Below, one piece after another: positions 22,529-31,900 of a stretch of 64,000 nt of DNA. The position numbers and the translations under genes were made by a program. The stretch spans positions 806,001 to 870,000 of the forward strand of contig NZ_RQJP01000001.1 of the NCBI RefSeq assembly GCF_003858645.1, read 5' to 3'. Each line of letters starts with the position of its first letter. Position 1 is the stretch's first letter. Source of the DNA: Larkinella knui (GTDB taxonomy: Bacteria; Bacteroidota; Bacteroidia; Cytophagales; Spirosomataceae). A model generated the notes under the pieces. The model was not told where the DNA came from and did no database searches. It was given only the letters and a program-made list of their open reading frames with translations.

Positions 22529-25231
22529 ATGGAGTTTAAATGGATTTTGAGTGCCTTCCTGTTTTTTCTGGCGGTTTTGGGGCCAAAGGCTTTTTCCCAG
22601 AAAACAGAACAGGTCAGGGTCGAATGGAAAGAAGGAGCGACGCCATCCGGCACGGTTCAGTTGCAGCACGGTATTCTGCGGAAAATCGAATTGTCGGCCG
22701 GAAAAGGGAAGATAAACGCCAATGCCTTTCAGGTGAGGTCAGGCAGTCGCCCGGGCATCCGGATTGCGATTGACAGCGCCCGGACCGACTATGGGCCCGG
22801 GGCTACCGTCGTTTCCATTAAAACGGCAACAAATCCTTTTTCATTTTTTCTTCGGGATGTGACGTCCAATTCCCCCATTTTTATGCCGGATTATGGTATC
22901 GTGGTTTTGAACGCTTCGGACACGCGGTCTTACCGGGAAGTGGAAACCGCCGTACGGTCCAGAAAAACATTGACCAAGCTCCAACGGATTGAAACCGGGA
23001 AAGAAGTTTCCTTTTCCTCGGTTGAGAAGTCGGTCAGAAACATGACCGTACCCACCTGGCTGGGGACCAGCCGGGATTTTCGGATTTTCGAGGTTGTCGA
23101 GAACCTCCCGGACGCATCCCAGGGCGAAGCTACGATTATTTCGCCCAAGCGGTCGTCGACTGCGTTGCGACTGGCCGAGACCAAAAATGAACCGGTCCAT
23201 TATCTGTACACGTATGGGCGGGGCGTTGGCGTACAGGAGAATGTCGCGCGTCGGCTTGAACAGGGTACGTTGCCAATTTTACACTCAACGCTGACCGACG
23301 ACGAGGTCGTTTACAAATCTACCACGTTTGTATCCCTGGAAAAATCACCCTTGGCGGAGCTGAAAGGAACCGACTTTCTGGTGGCCGACAGTTTCAGTGG
23401 CGGTCACATGTTCACCAAAGAGCAGCAGGAATGGGTGAAAACCAGATCGGAGAAAGCACTCAATCCGGACGAGGAAACCGTTTTGATTTTCAGATCGGAG
23501 GTCGTCAATACCGGCTCCGTGCCCCGGTACGCCTGGTTCAAGACGCCCCGTCCGGGCACCGCCTGGTGGCAGAAATTTCCGTATGCTTTCGATCCCAGGA
23601 CCGGTTTTTCAGCCTTTTCGGAAAACCGGGTTTTCTGTATTTCCAAACTGAACGGAAAACCGCTGCCGGGTGAGGAAATTTCCATATTGCTGCAACCCGG
23701 CGAAAAGGCGCTGTTCGATTTTTTTATCCCCCACAGTCCCGTTTCCCGGGAACGCGCTACGCAACTGGCGACGCAGACCTTTGAACAGCGGTACGCCGAA
23801 AGCAGGGATTTCTGGCTCGCCAAACTAGACAAAGCTGCGCAAATCCACGTCCCCGAAAAGCGAATCGACGAAATGATCCGGGCCGGTTTGTTACACCTCG
23901 ACCTGATTACGTACGGCACTGAACCCAACGCTACGCTGGCTCCGACCATTGGCGTCTATTCACCCATCGGAACGGAAAGCTCGCCGATCATTCAGTTTTA
24001 TGCCTCCATGGGCTGGAACGAAAGTGCCAAACGGTCGTTGGATTTCTTTCTGGACAAGCAGCATGAAGACGGTTTTATCCAGAATTTCAACGGGTATATG
24101 GTTGAAACCGGGGCGGCTTTGTGGAGCATGGGCGAATACTTCCGGTATACGAACGACCGGGAATGGGTCGGGAAAATAAAAGCAAAACTCCTTAAATCCT
24201 GTGATTACCTCATCGCCTGGCGCAACCGCAACAAGAAGGAAGAACTCCGCGGCCGGGGCTATGGGATGATCGAAGGAAAAGTAGCGGATCCCGAAGATCA
24301 TTTTCATCAATTCATGCTCAATGGCTACGCCTACCTCGGCATGAGCCGTTGTGCCGAAATGCTGGCCGGTATTGACCCCGCCCAATCTGCAAGGCTCCGA
24401 AAGGAAGCGGACGCCTGGAAAGAGGATATCCGCCAGTCGTTTTTTAATTCGGTGGCGTTGTCGCCGGTGGTTCCCCTGGGCGATGGCACCTGGTGTCCAA
24501 CGGCCCCGCCCTGGACGGAAGGGACCGGTTTGAGAGGGATGTACCAGAAACGCGAAATTTTCTGGTCGCATGGTACGTTTACGGCACCGGATGGGATGCT
24601 GGGTCCCATGCATCTGGTTTTTTGCGAAGTACTGGACCCGCAGGAGCCCGCGGCTAAAACCCTTCTGAACTATCACAGCGAGCTTTTCTACCAGGAAAAC
24701 TCAGCGTTTAGTCAACCCTATTACAGCCGCCATAACTGGATGCAGGCCAAGCTGGGGATGACCAAACCTTTTTTGAGCACCTACTACAACACGTTTGCGG
24801 CCCATGCCGATCGGGAAACTTACACGTTCTGGGAACATTTATTTAAAGTCAGTCCGCACAAGACGCACGAGGAAGCCTGGTTTTTGATGGAAACCCGCTG
24901 GATGCTTTATCTGGAAGAGGGGCCAACCCTCCGGTTGTTCAATACGGTGCCGCGGCAATGGCTGGAGCAGGGCCAGAAAATAACGCTGACTAATGTCAGG
25001 AGCTATTTCGGTCCGATTACGGCGAATGTGACTTCGGAAGTAGAAAAGGGGTACATCACCGCTACCGTGAGCTGCACGGATCCACGGAAACCGAAAGAAG
25101 TTTTGATCCGGATACCGCACCCCGCCGGTAAAAAGCCGGTGAATGTAGCCGGAGGCATCTACAACGAACAGACGGAAACCGTCTCGATTAAATCCTTTTC
25201 AGGCCAGGCCGAAATCCGGCTCGACTACTAA
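22529..25231 (+). CDS. Secreted six-hairpin glycosidase-like protein, family unassigned
   Basis: 900 residues with a signal peptide (WILSAFLFFLAVLGPKAFSQ). The N-terminal 430 residues look like beta-sandwich modules. From about 440 the pattern is that of an (alpha/alpha)6 barrel: IDEMIRAGLLHLDLITYG, FYASMGWNESAKRSLDFFLD, ETGAALWSMGEYFRYT and FYQENSAFSQPYYSRHNW. The closing part has the beta-rich tail common in such enzymes. I cannot place it in a numbered GH family from memory; the GH78 motifs are missing. It follows the GH28 gene by 105 bases on the same strand and is probably co-transcribed, so it likely acts on the same polysaccharide. Confidence 0.75.
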   Translation: MEFKWILSAFLFFLAVLGPKAFSQKTEQVRVEWKEGATPSGTVQLQHGILRKIELSAGKGKINANAFQVRSGSRPGIRIAIDSARTDYGPGATVVSIKTATNPFSFFLRDVTSNSPIFMPDYGIVVLNASDTRSYREVETAVRSRKTLTKLQRIETGKEVSFSSVEKSVRNMTVPTWLGTSRDFRIFEVVENLPDASQGEATIISPKRSSTALRLAETKNEPVHYLYTYGRGVGVQENVARRLEQGTLPILHSTLTDDEVVYKSTTFVSLEKSPLAELKGTDFLVADSFSGGHMFTKEQQEWVKTRSEKALNPDEETVLIFRSEVVNTGSVPRYAWFKTPRPGTAWWQKFPYAFDPRTGFSAFSENRVFCISKLNGKPLPGEEISILLQPGEKALFDFFIPHSPVSRERATQLATQTFEQRYAESRDFWLAKLDKAAQIHVPEKRIDEMIRAGLLHLDLITYGTEPNATLAPTIGVYSPIGTESSPIIQFYASMGWNESAKRSLDFFLDKQHEDGFIQNFNGYMVETGAALWSMGEYFRYTNDREWVGKIKAKLLKSCDYLIAWRNRNKKEELRGRGYGMIEGKVADPEDHFHQFMLNGYAYLGMSRCAEMLAGIDPAQSARLRKEADAWKEDIRQSFFNSVALSPVVPLGDGTWCPTAPPWTEGTGLRGMYQKREIFWSHGTFTAPDGMLGPMHLVFCEVLDPQEPAAKTLLNYHSELFYQENSAFSQPYYSRHNWMQAKLGMTKPFLSTYYNTFAAHADRETYTFWEHLFKVSPHKTHEEAWFLMETRWMLYLEEGPTLRLFNTVPRQWLEQGQKITLTNVRSYFGPITANVTSEVEKGYITATVSCTDPRKPKEVLIRIPHPAGKKPVNVAGGIYNEQTETVSIKSFSGQAEIRLDY

Positions 25232-25330
25232 TTACTTGCTTCCAGCCCCGGAAAACGTGTTGCCCGCTACCAGAAGGAGCATCGGCAATAGAAGCAAAAT
25301 GGGAGGGAGTGCCGGTTTGTTCTGCTTTGG

Positions 25331-25600
25331 TTAGGCTTCCGTATACTGCATGACGTCTTCAACCCGGAATTTAACCAGCTCGATAATCCGGGCATCGGGC
25401 CTCAACAGGGGCGGAATAGCCCGAAGCGCACTTTCTTTGTTTTCAAAATCATAGATGAACCACAATTTGTGAACACCGTCTTTACAGCCCCAATGGGCCT
25501 GGGAAATGAGGTGCGAACCGGAAGTCAAAAAAACGTTTATAACCTTCTTACATTCCGACACTTTTTCCGAGTGCGGAATTTCAACCAGATACGTTGGCAT
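25331..25600 (-). CDS. Small conserved-looking protein in the redox operon
   Basis: 89 residues with a compact alpha/beta pattern: PTYLVEIPHSEKVSECKKVI, HKLWFIYDFENKESALRAIP and IIELVKFRVEDVMQ. It resembles small ferredoxin-fold or dimeric alpha/beta barrel proteins that bind or sense small molecules, but I do not recognise a family. Two Cys and two His are scattered without a clear metal motif. It follows the flavoprotein gene by 44 bases on the same strand. Confidence 0.65.
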   Translation of the reverse strand: MPTYLVEIPHSEKVSECKKVINVFLTSGSHLISQAHWGCKDGVHKLWFIYDFENKESALRAIPPLLRPDARIIELVKFRVEDVMQYTEA

Positions 25601-25644
25601 TTTCTGTGCGTTTATTGGTTCGTGATTACGCTAATTTCAATTGC

Positions 25645-26778
25645 TTAAAGTCCAAACCAGCGGGCTTTTCGGCTGGAGCCGAAATGGTCCTTGTCGGCTA
25701 CCAGCATCTCGGAAGGTTCGTGGTGAGTTCCCTGGGGTTTGGGGCCGGAGAAAAAATCGACGTCCACCCGGCCCACCTTGCCTTCGCCAAATTCGATGTA
25801 GCAGGAACCGGCACCGGTATAAGCCGTTGCGTTTTCTTTTCCTTTCAAGGAGGCCAGGATGGAATGGGCCGCAATCCTGGCCGCTCCCTCCGCAAAAACA
25901 CCGGCTTTTGGCGTGCCTACGCTGGTGACATCACCGATGGCGTACACGCCGGGAAACCGGGTCAGCAGATCGGTTTTCGTGACCGGTATCCAGCCATTTT
26001 CGGCCAACCCGCTTTGCAGGACCACATCCGGGGCTACGTGTTTCGGAATACCGAGAAATAAATTGTACGGCATTTCAGAACCGTCATCCAGACGAATGAC
26101 CTTCCGGGCTGCGTCGAGCGAATGGACTTTCCGCTGCGGAATGAACTGGATGTGTCGTTCCTCAAACGCCCGCAGCAACGCTTTCGACGTATCGGGCGAC
26201 GGCGGAATTGGTGAGCCAAACGGCATGACCAGACTGATCGTACAGGCATCCCGAACCCCGCGTTTGAGGAGGTAATCGTGCAGCATCAAAGCCGCTTCGC
26301 TGGGGGCGGGCGGACACTTGAACGGTGCTCCACATACGCCGACGATGGCGTGCCCGCTGGTAAACTGAGGAATCACATCCCGCAGTTTCTCGGCCCCGGC
26401 AAATGAATAATACTCATTACCCCCTTCGGCCAGTCCGGGGGTGGCAGAAAGGTCGTAGTTGGCCCCCAGCGCCACCACCAGCACATCCGCTTCGTAGGTT
26501 CCGCCACTGGTGGTAACCCGTTTCGCCACCGGATCAATGGCCGTAATGGTTTCCTGCCGGAACCGGAGACCCGGTTTGCCAATAGGGCGGTACGGAATTT
26601 TAACGGCATCGGCCCCTTTCCGGCCAAACATCACATCCAGTTTGGAAAAGCCGAAGAAAAATGAATCCTGCTGGTCGATCAGTGTCAGATCCAGATCGTT
26701 GCCGAGGGCTTCCGAAAGGATCGTGCTGAGTTCCAGCCCGCCGAAGCCTGCTCCGAGTACCAGTACACGTAATTTCAT
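25645..26778 (-). CDS. Sulfide:quinone reductase-like FAD/NAD-binding oxidoreductase
   Basis: 377 residues from the ATG at 26778 (MKLRVLVLGAGFGG). The dinucleotide-binding motif GAGFGG is at 9-14, and YAIGDVTSVGTPKAGVFAEG is the second FAD motif. GVCGAPFKCPPAPSEAA (Cys149, Cys155) matches the block around the redox cysteine in SQR and flavocytochrome c-type enzymes; the further cysteine expected in classical SQR is not evident. A quinone- or thiol-linked oxidase role at the membrane is likely. It is preceded by a two-helix membrane protein and a peroxiredoxin, pointing to sulfide, polysulfide or peroxide handling. Confidence 0.85.
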   Translation of the reverse strand: MKLRVLVLGAGFGGLELSTILSEALGNDLDLTLIDQQDSFFFGFSKLDVMFGRKGADAVKIPYRPIGKPGLRFRQETITAIDPVAKRVTTSGGTYEADVLVVALGANYDLSATPGLAEGGNEYYSFAGAEKLRDVIPQFTSGHAIVGVCGAPFKCPPAPSEAALMLHDYLLKRGVRDACTISLVMPFGSPIPPSPDTSKALLRAFEERHIQFIPQRKVHSLDAARKVIRLDDGSEMPYNLFLGIPKHVAPDVVLQSGLAENGWIPVTKTDLLTRFPGVYAIGDVTSVGTPKAGVFAEGAARIAAHSILASLKGKENATAYTGAGSCYIEFGEGKVGRVDVDFFSGPKPQGTHHEPSEMLVADKDHFGSSRKARWFGL

Positions 26779-26788
26779 GGTGCGGATT

Positions 26789-27013
26789 TTAATTGGATGA
26801 TCCAATGGGCGTTATCTTCAGTTTAACCCCAAACAGTTTCAAGACGGCCGTTAGCGGTAAACAAAGGCCGGTGAGGGCCGAAAAAAGAAAACTGATTGCC
26901 GGAACGTAAATGAACCAGTGTACGGTCGAAAAACCGGTCAGGTAGATGCCTGTCCAGATGATCGCACTTACCAGGGCAAACCAGGCCCGCAGCGATTTGG
27001 GAGCGATTTCCAT
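26789..27013 (-). CDS. DUF2892-like two-helix membrane protein
   Basis: 74 residues with two membrane helices (FALVSAIIWTGIYLTGF and WFIYVPAISFLFSALTGLCL). The ending IPxxSxxxALTGxCLPLTAVLKLFGVK resembles the DUF2892/YgaP membrane unit, which accompanies rhodanese and sulfide genes. Its stop is 10 bases from the start of the SQR-like gene, so the two are surely co-transcribed and it may anchor the flavoprotein. The role is inferred from position. Confidence 0.75.
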   Translation of the reverse strand: MEIAPKSLRAWFALVSAIIWTGIYLTGFSTVHWFIYVPAISFLFSALTGLCLPLTAVLKLFGVKLKITPIGSSN

Positions 27014-27046
27014 TGTGTTTCAGGATTGATTTCAGGAATAATTAAC

Positions 27047-27079
27047 CCCTATGCCCGGGAATAGGACCTGAGCATAGGG
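27047..27079 (-). terminator. Hairpin after the peroxiredoxin gene
   Basis: CCCTATGC (27047-27054) and GCATAGGG (27072-27079) form perfect 8-base arms around a 17-base loop. It is 17 bases beyond the peroxiredoxin stop at 27096. No long T-run follows, so it may be a weak or processing-type terminator. Confidence 0.45.
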
Positions 27080-27095
27080 ATAGGGGGGAGGCTTG

Positions 27096-27758
27096 CTAGT
27101 TGCCCGGTTGAGCCACCATGCGCAGGTACGGTTTTATGGTTTTCCAGCCGTTGGGGTATTTTTCTCGGGCTTCGGCATCCGAAACGGCCGGAACGATAAT
27201 CACATCGTCGCCCTTTTCCCAGTTGACCGGCGTCGCCACTTTATGCGCTGCCGTCAGCTGCATCGAATCCAGCACCCGCAGGATTTCGTTGAAGTTTCGC
27301 CCGGTGGTCATTGGATAGGTCAGGTGCAGCTTGATTTTTTTGTCCGGACCCACCACAAAAACCGTCCGCACGGTGTGGTTGGTGGCCGCCGTCCGGCCCT
27401 CCGACGTGCCGGGCTCTTCGGCGGGCAGCATATCGTACAGTTTGGCAACCGCCAGATCCGAGTCACCGATCATCGGATAATTGACCGGATAGTGCTGCGT
27501 TTCTTCAATGTCGGCTTTCCATTTCAGGTGATTCTCGACCGGATCGACGCTCAGGCCGATGACTTTGCAGTTCCGTTTTTCAAACTCGGAGGCAAGCCGG
27601 GCCATGTAGCCCAGTTCGGTGGTACAAACCGGCGTAAAATCCTTCGGGTGCGAAAATAGAATGGCCCAGCCGTCGCCCATCCACTCGTGAAACTGGATGG
27701 TTCCTTGTGTCGTTTCCGCCCGGAAATCGGGGGCAATGTCGCCTAATCTGAGACTCAT
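27096..27758 (-). CDS. 1-Cys peroxiredoxin (Prdx6-type)
   Basis: 220 residues, the usual length for 1-Cys peroxiredoxins. The peroxidatic Cys45 lies in FSHPKDFTPVCTTELG, with Thr42 and the conserved Arg further on (NHTVRTVFVV). The C-terminal extension VNWEKGDDVIIVPAVSDAEA is typical of the Prdx6 branch and covers the active site of the partner subunit. It reduces peroxides and peroxynitrite with a thiol donor. It is placed between the zinc-ribbon gene and the SQR-like pair on the same strand. Confidence 0.95.
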   Translation of the reverse strand: MSLRLGDIAPDFRAETTQGTIQFHEWMGDGWAILFSHPKDFTPVCTTELGYMARLASEFEKRNCKVIGLSVDPVENHLKWKADIEETQHYPVNYPMIGDSDLAVAKLYDMLPAEEPGTSEGRTAATNHTVRTVFVVGPDKKIKLHLTYPMTTGRNFNEILRVLDSMQLTAAHKVATPVNWEKGDDVIIVPAVSDAEAREKYPNGWKTIKPYLRMVAQPGN

Positions 27759-27788
27759 GGTTTTTGATTTTTGGAGGGTTGTAAATAA

Positions 27789-28025
27789 TCAGAGGAGCAT
27801 GTATCGTTTCCGACACTGTTCACATACGTAATTTTTAGGATTGACGGCTCCTAACGTCACCAGTTTAATAAACCGCCCGGCAAGGGATCGTTTGGCAACC
27901 AGCACCAGGTTACCGCCACACGAATGGCAGCGAATACCCAGAATAGTCCGTTTGATGATGATTTTGTCCAGATCGAGCAATCCCATAGCCGATCCAAAAG
28001 TGGATCGAACCGAAAGCTTTGCCAA
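27789..28025 (-). CDS. Small zinc-ribbon protein
   Basis: 78 residues with two CxxC knuckles, Cys33/Cys36 in RCHSCGG and Cys68/Cys71 in VCEQCRK, a likely single zinc site. The linker is basic and hydrophobic (RSLAGRFIKLVTLGA). I do not recognise a named family. It is 30 bases upstream of the peroxiredoxin start, so it may be the first gene of the redox operon; a redox-switch role is possible because four cysteines dominate it. Confidence 0.7.
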   Translation of the reverse strand: MAKLSVRSTFGSAMGLLDLDKIIIKRTILGIRCHSCGGNLVLVAKRSLAGRFIKLVTLGAVNPKNYVCEQCRKRYMLL

Positions 28026-28116
28026 AAAAAAGGGACGAATGCGTCCGACGAGGGATGAAGGTGGGGAACTTGGGGAAGAATGATGTTACCGGCTGCGAAT
28101 AGTCGTGTACATCAGC

Positions 28117-28212
28117 GATAGGAACACGGATGGGGCGGATTGAACGGATCAGAACGGATTTTAATTTTAATCTGCGCGAATCCGTTCAATCCGCTCCATC
28201 CGTGTTCCTATC
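28117..28212. repeat. Family A long inverted repeat (copy 1), 3' of the LytTR gene
   Basis: Arms of 33 bases (28117-28149 and 28180-28212) pair with one G-U-type mismatch. The outer part reads GATAGGAACACGGAT and its complement. It begins one base beyond the LytTR stop codon at 28214. Related copies lie at 37171-37262, 55202-55264 and, degenerate, 34305-34358. It probably acts as a terminator or RNA-stabilising hairpin; sequence conservation between copies suggests a dispersed element. Confidence 0.85.
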
Positions 28213-28213
28213 A

Positions 28214-28951
28214 TCAGGATTCAAGGCCCAAAGCTTTAAAAAGTTCGTCCCGGTACGACTTCCCGATGGGAATCTTACGGCCTTCCAACGCAATCTCAGT
28301 CGGGAATATTTCATCGATGAGGCTCAGATTAACCGAAAAACTCCGGTGAATGCGCATAAACAGGGCCGGATCGAGTTGTTCCACAAAATCCTGGATGGTA
28401 GAGCGCACCATAATTTTCTTGTGGGATTTCAGGTGCAGGGTTACGTAATTGGCGTCACTCTCCAGAAAGAGCAGCTCATTAAAATAAACCTTTCGAAACA
28501 CGTAACCTTCCTTGACAAACACAAAACTCCGGGCAGAATTCGACGCGGCCGGTGCGGGTTTTACATCCGTGCGGTTTCCCGTAAAATTACTGAACGCAAT
28601 TTCGATGGCGGCAAACAGTTCTTCTTTCGTAAACGGTTTGACAATATAGGCGTGCGGTTTGACGGTTTTGGCCCGGTCAATCGTTTCAGAATCGCTGTTG
28701 GCCGTTAAAAAAATAAACGGAATCGGATGGCTTTCGTTCAGTTTTTGGGCCACATCGATCCCGTCTTTACGACCGGCTAACTGGATGTCGAGCAGCACCA
28801 GATCCGGTTTGTCCTGCTCGAGCATGGCCAGCGCTTCGGTAAAATTGATGGCCGGGCCACACGATGAATACCCCAACTCCCCGAGCGTATTCAAAATGGT
28901 TCGGGCAATCACCAGCTCATCTTCTATAACGCCTACTTTTAAAACAGCCAT
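28214..28951 (-). CDS. LytTR-family response regulator
   Basis: 245 residues. The receiver domain has acidic Glu10-Asp11, phospho-acceptor Asp55 in VLLDIQLAGRKDG and Lys in AYIVKPFTK near 107. The C-terminal LytTR DNA-binding domain begins near 145 (FVKEGYVFRKVYFNELLFLE) and includes MRIHRSFSVNLSLIDEI. It is a DNA-binding transcription factor that binds short direct repeats. It starts 5 bases after the histidine kinase stop and forms a cognate pair with it. A family A inverted repeat follows its stop. Confidence 0.95.
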   Translation of the reverse strand: MAVLKVGVIEDELVIARTILNTLGELGYSSCGPAINFTEALAMLEQDKPDLVLLDIQLAGRKDGIDVAQKLNESHPIPFIFLTANSDSETIDRAKTVKPHAYIVKPFTKEELFAAIEIAFSNFTGNRTDVKPAPAASNSARSFVFVKEGYVFRKVYFNELLFLESDANYVTLHLKSHKKIMVRSTIQDFVEQLDPALFMRIHRSFSVNLSLIDEIFPTEIALEGRKIPIGKSYRDELFKALGLES

Positions 28952-28956
28952 GGGCT

Positions 28957-31900
28957 TTAATCTTCGTTTTTACGGGTTTCGCGGTTCGTGAATTGAATGG
29001 TGTAAACGGCCCCGTTTTGGGTCGCGTACTGCACTTTTCCGCCAATTTGCCGGCTCAGGTCATTGACCAGTTGCAGACCGAGCGTTTTGGCTTTGGCCGG
29101 ATCAAAATCGGAGGGCAAGCCGGGTCCGTTATCGGCATACCGCAACTGGTATTTGCCCCCGCTGGTCGATTGAATCGCCAGTTTTATTTCCCCGGCGGCA
29201 ACTCCGGCAAAGGCGTACTTAAAGGAATTGGACAGCAATTCATTCAAAATCAGGCCCAGCGGAACAGCTGAATCAATATCGAGGTGCAAATCCGGTACGG
29301 TGATGTCAATGGTTACCGGTTTTTGTTTCTGATAGACACTTTGAATCTGTCGGCAGAGGTCATTGATAAACCGTTTCAGGTCGATGGTGCTGAGGTTCTC
29401 AAACTGATACAGATTCTGGTGAATGAGGGCAATGCTCCGAACCCGGTTTTGTCCTTCCCGCAGGGCTTCCCGGGCCGTTTCATCCGCCAGCCCCTTGCTC
29501 TGAAGTTCCAGCAAGCCCGAAATGACCTGTAAGTTATTCTTGACCCGGTGGTGGATTTCCTTCATCAAGACATCCTTTTCCAACAGCAACGCCGACTGTT
29601 CGGAAAGGGACTGCTTCAACTGGGCCGTTCGTTCGTTGACCGTCTGTTCCAGTTTCTTTTTATCGGCAGCCAATTGGTTGATTCGGAACCGGATATAAAA
29701 GTAAACAGTCAGCAGAAAAAGCATGGCCATGCCGACAATGAACCACCACTGCAAATAGAAGGGTTTCAAAACGGTCAGGGGAATCGTTAATTCACGTTGA
29801 CTCCACGCCCCTTCCCCATTTTGTCCTTTGATGCGCAGCGTAAAGGTTCCGTAGGGCAACCCGCTGATCCGGATGGAGTTTTCAGTTAAATAATTCCAGT
29901 CCTGATCGATACCTTCGATTTTATAGGCGTAACGGTGTCCTTCCTCTTTGGTAAAATCCAGCAGTTGGAATTCCAGGGTAAAGAACTGATCGTCAGGTTC
30001 CAGAATAATGTTTGACGTACGGAGCAACTCGGCCGTTTTGCTAACCAATTTGTTTTGGGAACCGACAAACTGGTTAAAAGCAATGAGTTGCAGCGGCACC
30101 CGTAACGAGTTGGTATCGGCCCGGAAATCCCGGGGATCAAAGGCGTTCACGCCATCTAACCCACCAAAAAATAACCGGCCATCATCCGCTTTGAACGACG
30201 ACGTGCGGTTGAACTCATTGTGGGAAAGGCCATCGACGGTTGTATAGGTGTTGACCGAAAACGTCTTGCGGTGAAAACGGATCAGGCCGTTGTCGGAACT
30301 AATCCAGAGCTGGCCAAATTCATCGGGTTCGATTCGGTACAGGACATCGGAGGGAAAACCCGCCGTGATGGTAAACTGCCGGATCGCATGCGTTTTGGGG
30401 TCCCAGCGGTAAAGCCCTTCGCCACTGGTGGCCAGCCAGAAAATCCCATCGGCATCCTGGTAGGCATCCAGCAGACTTAAGCCACTGAGAAACGGGGATT
30501 GAAGCTTGACCATCGTCAACCGTCCCTGGTCGATGCTCAATGTATACAATCCATTCTCGGCAACCGCCCACACGACACCGCCTTTTCCCCGGAAAAACCG
30601 GTAGACAAATCTGGCTTCGGGTGCGTTAGGCGTCGAAACGGTATCAAATTGCCGGGTATGGGAATTAAACCGGGAAAAACCGTTGGTGCGGCCCAGGAGC
30701 AACAGGCTGTCGTTCACCGAAAACATCGACCAGATTTCCGATCCCTGTCCGCCCGGTAAGGCCGTGATCGCATTCCTGGTTTCATCATACCGAAACAGAT
30801 GGTAACCACCGACATACAAACCCGATTGGTGCCTGGCCACCGCGTATTTAATTTCCTCATTGGACTCGGCCACCGCCTGCATTTTACCATTCTGCTGCCG
30901 GAAGGTATGAGTCCAGATGTTGGCCATGACCTGTCCGGTTTGATCCGCATAGATTCCCCGGGCCTGGCTGTTGGGTTGAAGGCTTTGCTGACGGCTGGAA
31001 AAATACGGTTCAAATCGGTTTTTTTCGATTTTCAACTGGAGCACACCCAGGGAGGTGCAAAGCCAAAGGTTGCCCAGATTGTCCGGAAAAAGTCTGTAGA
31101 TAAACAGATTCTCGAACCCTTTTAAATCCGATTTGGAAAGCACCTTCAAAAAAGTAGTTTCATTCCACACGTAAAGGGCGTCCGTGCTGATGTACAAAAT
31201 GGAAGAAAGACCGTTGGTGGCGACCACAATCTGATACCAGTAGCGGCCTTTTATGGCGTCCAGTTTGTATTTGCGCAGATCCGGAACGGATTCAAGCCGA
31301 CCTTTTCGGGTGACCAGGCCCACGGCGAAGCTATCCACCTCGGTTTTGGTGTTGTAGGTAAGTAAAAGGTGGTTATCACGGGTGAACCCAATCGGCAACG
31401 AGCGCAATACATCCTTTTGGGTAAAGGCAAAAACCGTATCATTCGTGGTCAGATATTGGGGGGCCTGATTGGTTATTTTCAGTAATGCTTTTCCGTTCCC
31501 GAACGTACAAACGGGTCCGGTCACGCGGTAATCGAATGACGGGTCTGTCCGGTCCCAGCCTTTCATTTCGAAGTGAAGCCGAAACCCACTTTTGGACGAA
31601 TATTTCCATAACCGGAAGGGAAAAGCGGTTAAAAAATTGACTTCATTGCTTCCATCATTTGCAATCCAGTATACATCCTGCTCTTTAAAAGGCAGGTTTG
31701 GAAAAGCTTCCGTGAGCGTTTTAACTTCCTGCGACTGCGCATTCATTACATCCACTTTTCCGTTGGTAGCGAGTTGAAAACCGGTACTGCCGTATTCAAT
31801 AAACAGGTGATTGGCATCGTCTTTCGCCAACTGCACCACCTTATTGTCCTGGAGCTTATTTCGCTGCCGGGTAAAGAGCAGACACTCTTTCCCGTCATAG

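Noticed and set aside
23960-24676. 238-codon frame antisense to the 900-residue glycosidase-like gene
   Set aside because: Shadow of a long real gene; no motif or leader.
27096-27758. Peroxiredoxin as AhpC-type 2-Cys enzyme
   Set aside because: Only one active-site Cys block is seen and the C-terminal extension matches the 1-Cys Prdx6 branch.
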